Of a DNA stretch of 64,000 bases, positions 63,201 to 64,000 are shown one piece after another. The notes under the pieces are model-generated. The model was not told where the DNA came from. It searched no databases and worked only from the letters and a program-made list of their open reading frames with translations. The stretch's first letter is position 1. Every line of letters starts with the position of its first letter. Origin of the DNA: Lineus longissimus. Lineage: Eukaryota > Nemertea > Pilidiophora > Heteronemertea > Lineidae. Location: assembly GCF_910592395.1 (NCBI RefSeq), contig NC_088322.1, forward strand, positions 13,015,431-13,079,430, written 5' to 3'. The translations under genes and the position numbers were made by a program.

Positions 63201-64000
63201 CAATATCAGCATATGGCACAACTGATGTAACTTCTGCAGCGGAAGAAATTTTGACAACAATCGAAGTTATTTCCACAACTGAGGAAACTTTGACAACATC
63301 AGCATTTGATACTACTAAACTTGGGTCAACATCTGAGGAAATTGTAGCATCATCAGAATATCACCCGACTGATATTACTTCAAAAACTGAGGAAGTTTCA
63401 ACAACATCAGCATTTGGTACTACTGAACTTGAGTCAACAACTGATGAAATAGTGAGAACATCAGCATATGGCACCAGCGAACTTCTGTCCACAGCTGAGG
63501 ACATTTTGATAACATCAACATTTGGTACGAATGAATTTGGATCTACAGCTGATGATAGGGCGACAGTATCACCATATGGCACGACTGGTATAACCTCCGT
63601 AGCAGAGGAAATTTTCTCAACATCAGCATTTAGAACGACTGAACTTGAGTCAACAACTGACGAAATAGTGAAAACATCAGCACATGACACCAGTGAACTT
63701 CTTTCCACAGCTAAGGACATTTTGACAACATCAACATTTGGTACGACTGAATTTGGATCTACAGCTGATGACAGGGTGACAGCATCACCATATGGCACAA
63801 CTGGTATAACCTCCGTAGTGGAGGACATTTTAACAACATCAGCATTTGGAACGACTGAAGTTGAGTCAACAACTGACGAAATAGTGAGAACATTAGCATA
63901 TGGCACCAGCGAACTTCTTTCCACAGCTGAGGACATTTTGACAACATTAACATTTGGTAGGACTGAATTTGTGTCCTCAGCTGACGACAGGGTGACAGTA
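42296..64000 (+). CDS. Giant secreted mucin-like protein, single frame of at least 7,235 codons (3' end outside window)
   Basis: The frame is open from after a TAA at 42245 to the last base. ATG 42296 is chosen because it starts a strong signal peptide: a basic MKHTIPKWTKNK, then a hydrophobic stretch ending in ICGS. An in-frame ATG at 42269 lies before a likely splice acceptor and is less attractive. After the signal comes a non-repetitive region of about 350 residues with furin-type sites RHKR (185-188) and RVKR (344-347). Then follow about 6,850 residues rich in Thr, Ser, Glu, Asp and Pro, arranged in successive tandem-repeat families. In the parts I translated, Cys appears only in the signal peptide. 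No intron is needed anywhere. Dense O-glycosylation is expected, making a mucus, coat or adhesive molecule. The C-terminal part, which would show a membrane anchor or Cys domains, is not in the window. No orthologue is claimed. Confidence 0.85.
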   Translation, partial: MKHTIPKWTKNKSIILVVFVIYTVIQICGSVEETVAELSQGVKTPNLAQSGKGTVSQKQEGPAQETKLTEIGYSAGTDAPPLQNGGHSNISVLFLSSIIHSKQSDVNSSANSDRTASNSRFSSKEQQPISTQNEIPLSYFEAIASKHPSVVKNNLDDVHDNTKIESGRKESALSEDKFKKLQSKRHKRSVNKHPIGQSAIPKQAVETTTKPMQPPPDYSLFHGRIRASTQKTSPNIFGGNGQINVGIMTVKAGWVPLPATPAQNIISHSTVNFRTSKAKSPVTVGQGNMQLQSGKSPTVWDPGILSTRSLKQTKSTTILSSGEGSMRGEGIGETTTVSNNLIMRVKRKQARFWNLTSPIPLSTYQVPTTSVGIESTSGTFNYLYSTTGLKITSSVTTIQSSTIDLTTLQDTTIILGSTTGLTTLSEASTPMESTTWLTSLPGTTTQVESTALLTTIPGTTTELEKATWLATSAVTTTELDNTTLISTLPDATTSFESTAGPTTVQGTTMPLESTSGLTTMEDTTMRFETTSGQITMKDTTTPFETTSGLTTMEDSTTPFETTSGLTTMEDTSTPFETTSGLTTTEDTSTPFETTSGLTTMEDTTRPFETTSGLTTMEDTTTPFETTPELTTNEDTTTPFETTSGLTTMDDTTTPFETTPELTTIEDTTTPSETTSGLTTMEGTTTPFETTPELTTIEETPTPFETTPELTTIEDTPTPFETTSGLTTMEGTTTPFETTPELTTIEDTTTPFETTSGLTTMEGTTTPFETSPELTTIEDTTTSFETTSGLTTMEETFTPFETTPQLTRIQDTTTPFETTSALTTMEDTSTPFETTPELTAVEDTTTPFETTSGLTTMEDTSTPFETTSALTTMEYTTTPFETTSGLTTMEDTTTPFETTPELTAIEDTTTPFETTSGLTTMDDTTTPFETTPELTTIEDTITPFKTTSGLTTMEDTSTPIETTQELTTMEDTTTPFETTPGLTTMEDTTTPFETTPELTSIEDTIMAFANTSILTTMEDTTTPYETTPELTTMEDTSTPFETTSGLTTMEDTTAPYETTPELTTMEETTTPFETTSGLTTMEDTTTPFETTPELTTMEDTTTPFETTSGLTTMENTSTMFETTPELTTIEDTTTPFETTSGLTTMEDTSTPIETTQELTTMEDTTTPFETTPGLTTMEDTSAPFETTPGLTTMEDTSTPFETTPELTTTEDTTTPFETTPGLTTMEDTSAPFETTPGLTTMEDTTTPFETTSGLTTMENTSMMFETTQELTTIEDTTTPFETTSGLTTMEDTSTPFETTQELTTMEDTTTPFETTPGLTTMEDTSAPFETTPGLTTMEDTSTPFETTPELTEIEDTTTPFETTSGLTTIEDTTTLFETTSALATMDDTSTPVETTPELTTMEETTTPFEITSALTTMEDTSTPFETTPELTTIVETITPFETTSALTTMEDTTTPFETTPELTTMEDTTTPFETTSELTTIEDTTTPFETTSNLTTMEDATASFETTSALTTIEDTSASFETTSDLSTMGDAATLFETTTDLTPIDDTITPFETKSGQATIEDTTTSFESTSGQTTMEDTTASFETTSGLTTMEDTTMPFETKSDLTTIGDTATPFETTPDLTTIDDTITSFETTSGLTTMEDTTGSFETTSGLTTMEDTTTSFETTPDLTTMEDTTTLFETISGLTTMEDTTTPYEITPELTTVEDTTMSFETTSGLTTMDDTTDSFETISGLTTMEDTTMSFETTPDLTTMADTTTPYEIAPELTTVEDTTTPFDSTPGLTTTEDTTTPYEATSGLPTMDDNTTPFDTTFGLTIVEDTSMLFETTPDPIPIENTTMPFETTSALTTIEDTATPFETTASLTAMEDTLTAFESTSVSSFEDTTTPLEASTVEGTTLPLETYTLEDTTTPYKTSTLEDATTQFDALTVEDTTTPLETTTVESITVPLEISTAGDITTPFETSTAEDATTPFEALTVEDTTSSLDTLTIEFTPLPLETSMQDDTTTSFETSTAEDASTPLETLTVEDTATSLDTSAVEDTTTPLELSTEEYRTAPLRILTEEMITTQMGSSTTEETTTPLGTSAVEDTTMPFETSMPEYAQTPLETSTQEGTTISLETSTMEDTTTLLESSAVEDTTTPLETSTQEDTTTSLELSTVEDTTTPSETSTPEDTTTLLETSSVEDTTITFETTTMEDTTTALKNSTVEDINSQSETSTEDNNRTLLGSLTVDETTTLFETSMIEDITKQLQTLAVNDTTTAFETLTVEDTTTLAETSAEEYTTTSFEISTVEYTTTATLETSKEEMTSIPIGNWTMEETTISLETLTEEGTTSLESSTVEDSTTQLETLATENTTNPLETVTNQAALGEDTTTPSVTLIVEETTPLEPSTGEEISTPLGTSSMEDTTVPFETSTEEYTPTPLETLTNEDTTSPLKTLSMEYISTLLEVSAEEMTTTPFEISTVEYTQTSLETSTHEDTTSPLESSTMRDTTTLLEISTEEDTTTPLIETPTLEYTPISLESPMQEDTTSPIQTSTAEDTTTLLEMTAEEHTTVPFEASTVEDTTTPLETLTVEHTTSALEASTMETSTVEDSTTPLTSTYLVGLLEDTTSSLESLRAEDTTSPLESSTIEATTTKLENSSDQITQVGIINPKADLTTLEETTTPTVIYLTTLEDTTALPEIIGVGNKTTRLERETYLTSLADTTSALGGSSEMSSFEETTVKQLESTTEQVNTGPQSRSLEVSTTITAFDDFATTLESSRGLTSVEDITTLLETTSEDTNLEKTTSFDITTKVFELKDTSTFFGLTTADGTAEHKGSTGITEFEKTTTPLENATELTVIEATTSLSESLADQTTLDMLRPSLELTTDRTLLEDTTTSYESTTSTVIFGEYTTSPLVSTPDLAGLDDTTTSFKRAPLLTTSDGLTTAFDGSSEKNTLEDFQSESSTGVPIDDRAISLKSPTDLVTSEGSTTEKRATEDVTSPTAEETTTGFEDILLDTTFGMEDTTEGARSDFIHASSPRVTKSNLENATPENTAIEFRSTTVADSTVVESNILEATTFGEIESTTLEITTTALERISVVETVVSDMETTLKDTKIELTSTSLDYNNTTMESLTSGTLDGEMESSSFASTSLGEHTLEDTKTGMEGTTMGDSPSHLGNSSFGEVSTLEDNYTPSYLSTSEEEGTAAGFGSSFLDETTVTVTTLGEITTSDYERTTLKPIITTAAGYANTLAEEDKTLWQETSTLEDPTSKITLVQATATALEISSEAFERTWTLTSQGPMLQLGTIMSDIPTSYFEQDEVSSAKMSTETTLTEKKTLAEISTGVYRGTPVIEEGTPVGDISTDVEDLTTAVEKRTAGFEERTTGVKERTTSDRESIRGGEQSTAGAEESTSADVEGSTWSVLGSLTTVLTTLTDFVFRTRTPESALPYSSTKFDHSSSTGLTDEQSTTTRIEETTAPYSGLEISFSQVTTPATIFSETTLLTSDSPAFAWIMSTNETKEISEIVATDRYTSTTMQGTVETRGTEITWETTSKEFKLPDVMSPTLESITEDTTLPLSSSTTDFGLGGHGGKVKIGVTSRDGTIVVGKTSYRPVKGTQKPGGALKPPPVTKKTKGENGTPDILKFTFGTIDFGLISQWVLTDNKSDVTTSGSDTQHSVTLPFTHHRTVHPTDLSQSPSTLDRTTSFDDVDTLSGRFTRFNDPGLTSPRIKTVTPDRKADVVSSTEGPSEAEILPSLSYPVYKITATLNQQSINISTSPSRDSASNTKESYNATNVETKTQSSGISSTPLYDESSHAYTSEVGSSSLESATVSRSTYITGYSKSTTDAIATELGSTVAKIPTDVFISTATETTTNLGSSTEGMKTQLMSEDFLSTTLEMTTKFGSTNAEMNKDLGSTTAEMTTELVSATAERTTSFESSIAAFGSSTIAEMTSNSGSTTADLESASAEVATDHQSTAQMTTDFGSTTADLESASAAVTSVLQSRTERLTSEIWSTRAGMTTELVSTPAERNTDFESTIAVMTSDSGSTTVGHESTSTEVSTDLQSTTAQMTTDLGSQSADMESITTQVTTDIESTSHAVSSDFGSTTADLGSSSAHQMTNKIESTSDEANSNFRSTPSDLQSKSAEVTSDPHSTTEQVTSEFGSTSAELTTELASTTAERTTDFESTVVDFGSTIAVMTSDSGSTTSYLGSMNAEVTTDLQSTTAQVATDVGSPSADIESITAQVTTDTGSTSHAVSSDFGSTIADLGSSSAQVTTKIESTSNEVNSNFRSTPSDLQSTSAEVTSDPHSTTEQVTSEFESTSAELTTELASTTAERTTDFESTIVDFGSTIAVMTSDSGSTTSYLGSMNVAVTTDLRSTTAQVTTDVVSQSADIDSITAQVTTDTGSTSHAVSSDFGSTIADLGSSSAQVTTKIESTSDEANSNFRSTPADLQSTSANVTSDPHSTTEQMTSEFGSTTAEVITELASTTAERTTDFESTIADFGSTIYVMTSDSGSTTTYLGSTHAEVTTDLQTATAQMTTDLGSTTVDIEATSYQGTTKIESTSDEVSSGFGSTMADLESTSVVVTNDLQSTIEQVATAFWSTSAEITTELLSTSAERVIDFESTIADFGSTISVMTSDSGSTPTYLGSMNAEVTTELQSATAQMTTDLGSTAADIESTSSQLTTKIESTSDEVNSDFGSTTADLGLTSVEATHGLQTTTEQVTNEFWPTSAEMTSDNGSTTTDIPINSGTTSSDVISDLGSVTVDIESTSLAQKTTDIGSKPADIESTHAEVTSNAESTTPQITSEFLPTTSDIESIAEVTSGFETTTAPLTTDSWSAPADMRTLSVSTSPDISTNFEAKSNEVTSDFGSTMADLASTSAEATIDLQSSTTEEGNDFGSPTANLGSTITAEMTTYRRKPTAADMETESESRRATMFTDSESTTAYLFTDIPRSTSEEITTGFGSKTEWTTTGIRTTYDLFRSTSLELTHAIISEAEDTTAELFSMTSAELTASTDTTTDVFGTTTPKVITSTDTTTEVFGITPLELKTSEDTSTEVFRTTRHELTTSTYTTTEEFETTTPQVTTSTDTTTEVFGTPPLELTTSEDATTEVFHTTRHERTTSNYTTTEDVDISPSMQTTGTDTTTEVVVSTTPELTTNMDTTTDDFSRITHELSTRTYNTTNLFGTSTPELNSDVGTTTEVFGSITPELPTNLDTTSEEFGTTNYMLTTSTDTTTEEHGVPKHGLTTSTYRTTEVVEELVSITHELTTGMDTTTEESGTSTHDHKHTTRTYTTTEEFGATTHELTTSSDTTTEMFVTTPPVLTTTTEAFSAITPELPTSADTATVLFDTTSFMLTTATIEEFGFKSTTPDMIPYFVSTTALESRTSETSAEFELSTYVTSDLTSTTAGLSTDLALSSAEQTSDAPTASLQPPTLQTTNNLLSKVDDFVSTPSETSSSFGYVTGILRSAYEEMSTGFEDTTKQTTEMRMATDYFGSHSVEITSQLESKTIDSGETTKESISKFGSKITIDPSTGLDSTSEEFDTTTPGPTSDINSTSKQFDTTLGPTTGFDSASKEFDTTTLGHTTDIDSTSQEFGMTTPGPTTDIDSTSEEFDTTTPGPTSDINSTSKQFDTTLGPTTGFDSATKEFDTTTLGHIMDIDSTSQEFGMTTPGPTMDIDSASEEFDTTTPGPTSDINSTSKQFDTTLGPTTGFDSASKEFDMTTPGPTTDIDLASQEFDTTTSGPTTDIDSTSQEFDTTIPGPTTDIDSTSKEFDTTRHGPTTDIGSTSQEFDTTIPGTTTDNDSASKEFDTTTPGPTTDIDSTSKEFDTTTPGPTMDIDSTSKQFDTTLGPTTDIDLASQEFDTTTSGPTTDIDSTSQEFDTTIPGPTTDIDSTSKEFDTTRHGPTTDIGSTSQEFDTTIPGTTTDNDSASKEFDTTTPGPTTDIDSTSKEFDTTTPGPTMDIDSTSKEFDTTTPGPTMDIDSASKEFDTTTPGPTMDMYSASKEFDTTTSGPTTDIDSTSQEFDTTIPGTTTDIDSVSKEFDSTKPGPITDIDSTTQEFDRTTPGPTTNVDSTSMEIDTKTFNATTDIDSASKKIDVMTPDPTKDTNSTLKDIISASNELTTGMGYSTDGFSTLTVEETTGDGFATGEYGTSTTELTTLSYFEAIAVSQTPSEESSTLSGFVQTSSPPTAFDYGLSSEATEEFSTSNVESIQGSTEFGAVSEIRTTESPSIKDEFSTMADVHTTEYGSTTDVFRSTSSTTYDEFRTTAGILRTEHSTAIDDVRTTSGILTTEHSSITDDFRTTTGTLTTEPSSIADDISTTTGILTTEPSFTTDDFHTSSDVPTGDVRTTASTSASTDDFGTTINIRMTEYGSTIDSFRTTTPDQGLVTYEFGSTLSVLTTDQSSTPGDFVTMIGKDSTTGPTTGSYLTSTSDELTQSRLIIMTLRIPSIYSDSSTWENEDLTFWTNADLSVTEEAIHPRASLRYSDPGTTSFPKSTKASLSYFTKTTPRTTTANSSQVKGTTSSWATAITDFVTTVFGYIDNTLAFTSTASPISRKIMGATSMFTQYTNYNSTAESASSSDASYVTSHFPATESSSTIMETSTLSALTTEIGTTTDTLATTTETSTTLQVSSTADQISSTDITARTMDIRRSEQDYSTNAEMITKSSSGTTENGSSNEGTTTVSQFVSELVSTPAKMFTTDKILTTSVYGTTELSSTTEEILTTSTFPTTELGSSTDEVVTTLAYGTTKIISTTGESLTTSAFGTTELGSTTEEMIASLAPGATEITSKPEDVSTTSALGTTEFESTTDEVITTSAYGTTRLLSTTKDILRVTTSAYGTSELLPTAVDILTKSTFGTTEFGSTADDRVTVSAYGTTDITSAVEEILTKSAFGTTEFGSTTDERVTTSAYGSTELESTSDEIVTTLAYGKTEITSSAEAILTTSAFGTTELESTTDKMVTTSAYGTSELFTTAEDIFTTSTFGTTEFESTSDEKVTISAYGTTDVTSAAEEILTTIEVISTTEETLTTSAFDTTKLGSTSEEIVASSEYHPTDITSKTEEVSTTSAFGTTELESTTDEIVRTSAYGTSELLSTAEDILITSTFGTNEFGSTADDRATVSPYGTTGITSVAEEIFSTSAFRTTELESTTDEIVKTSAHDTSELLSTAKDILTTSTFGTTEFGSTADDRVTASPYGTTGITSVVEDILTTSAFGTTEVESTTDEIVRTLAYGTSELLSTAEDILTTLTFGRTEFVSSADDRVTV
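43448..47911 (+). repeat. Coding tandem array, 48 bp (16 residues) x 93
   Basis: Unit TTSGLTTMEDTTTPFE, often alternating with TTPELTTIEDTTTPFE as a 96-bp dimer. The array starts degenerate near 43448, becomes nearly uniform from about 43,860, and degrades again after about 47,600. The 4,464 bp divide exactly into 93 units. Confidence 0.9.
47930..50190 (+). repeat. Coding tandem array, 36 bp (12 residues), about 60 copies
   Basis: Unit TSTVEDTTTPLE with much variation and occasional 1-3 codon indels. The core EDTTTP[LF]E is shared with the preceding 16-residue unit, so this array looks like a derivative that lost four residues. Confidence 0.85.
50191..52957 (+). CDS. Aperiodic Thr/Ser/Glu-rich segment of the giant mucin
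   Basis: In frame with the arrays on both sides but without a fixed period. Fragments such as EDTTT, ESTT and STTLE recur irregularly, as expected of old, eroded repeats. No Cys and no domain seen. Confidence 0.75.
52958..53230 (+). CDS. Non-mucin Gly/Lys-rich island inside the giant frame
   Basis: About 90 residues around position 3,560 break the Thr-rich pattern: GLGGHGGKVKIGV, then a basic Pro/Lys stretch (KPPPVTKKTKG), then an aromatic segment DILKFTFGTIDFGLISQW. Its start resembles FGGNGQINVGIM near residues 237-250. It may be a small folded or binding domain, or a linker between two mucin blocks. Confidence 0.6.
53720..57180 (+). repeat. Coding array of 11- and 7-residue units with 468-bp higher-order repeat
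   Basis: Units such as VTTDLQSTTAQ (11) and LGSSSAQ (7) alternate in a fixed order. The whole pattern recurs with a period of 468 bp. Equivalent points lie at 54233, 54683, 55151, 55619 and 56000, with spacings 450, 468, 468 and 381, all multiples of three. Confidence 0.85.
57181..58320 (+). repeat. Coding tandem array, 54 bp (18 residues), about 21 copies
   Basis: Unit LTTSTDTTTEVFGTTTPE with variants HELTTSTYTTTEEF and PLELTTSEDATTEVF. It is unrelated in sequence to the arrays before and after it. Confidence 0.85.
58800..60540 (+). repeat. Coding tandem array, 54 bp (18 residues), with 213- and 375-bp duplications
   Basis: Unit FDTTTPGPTTDIDSTSKE, some copies 17 residues. A 213-bp block recurs at 58828, 59041 and 59254. 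A 375-bp block starting about 59,400 is repeated almost without change at about 59,775. This is the most homogeneous part of the gene after the 48-bp array. Confidence 0.88.
61022..61237 (+). repeat. Short coding array, 54 bp x 4
   Basis: Four 18-residue units of the form ILTTEHSSITDDFRTTTG, embedded in aperiodic Thr/Ser-rich sequence. A further small family within the same frame. Confidence 0.75.
62280..64000 (+). repeat. Coding array of 18-residue units in 216-bp higher-order repeats, running off the window
   Basis: Units FGTTELESTTDEIVTTSA and YGTSELLSTAEDILTTSA alternate. Near the right end four units form a 216-bp block, with equivalent points at 63425, 63641 and 63857. The array is still in frame at base 64000. 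Confidence 0.85.

Overview
The window is animal nuclear DNA. Coding sequence is split by GT-AG introns, and the modules are metazoan extracellular ones: astacin protease, ShKT, Sushi, TSP1, C-type lectin, mucin repeats. The sequence is AT-rich, with long G/C homopolymers and a MITE. A marine invertebrate is likely. The phylum cannot be fixed from the sequence alone. Exons below were joined by hand from splice signals and reading phase. All four spliced models close on whole codon numbers.

Layout. 1-8.5 kb: mostly non-coding, with weak coding candidates on the minus strand at 6.1-7.1 kb. 8668-19322 (+): 16-exon gene for a 1,733-residue secreted astacin metalloprotease with an EGF-like module, nine ShKT modules and a long Ser/Thr/Gly/Asp-rich tail. 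The tail carries six copies of an unrecognised Cys-His-Trp module. 20448-27361 (-): 12-exon paralogue, 577 residues (astacin, EGF-like, ShKT, two Sushi, ShKT), convergent with the first gene. 29775-31417 (+): four-exon gene for a 76-residue secreted peptide. 31698-38751 (-): 15-exon gene, 791 residues, with a C-type lectin-like domain in front of an astacin, then three TSP1 modules and an unnamed CW module. 40534-40803: MITE with 50-bp inverted termini. 42296 to the window end (+): one uninterrupted frame of 7,235 codons for a giant secreted mucin-like protein. It continues beyond the window.

The giant frame is the most striking object. It has a signal peptide, two furin-type sites, then a chain of unrelated Thr/Ser/Glu/Asp tandem-repeat families with periods of 16, 12, 11+7 and several kinds of 18 residues. 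Some have coding higher-order repeats (468, 213, 375 and 216 bp). The rest of the locus also encodes secreted proteins: three astacins, one with its own mucin tail. A plausible reading is a cluster for mucus, adhesive or extracellular-matrix material with its processing proteases. That link is inference from co-location only.
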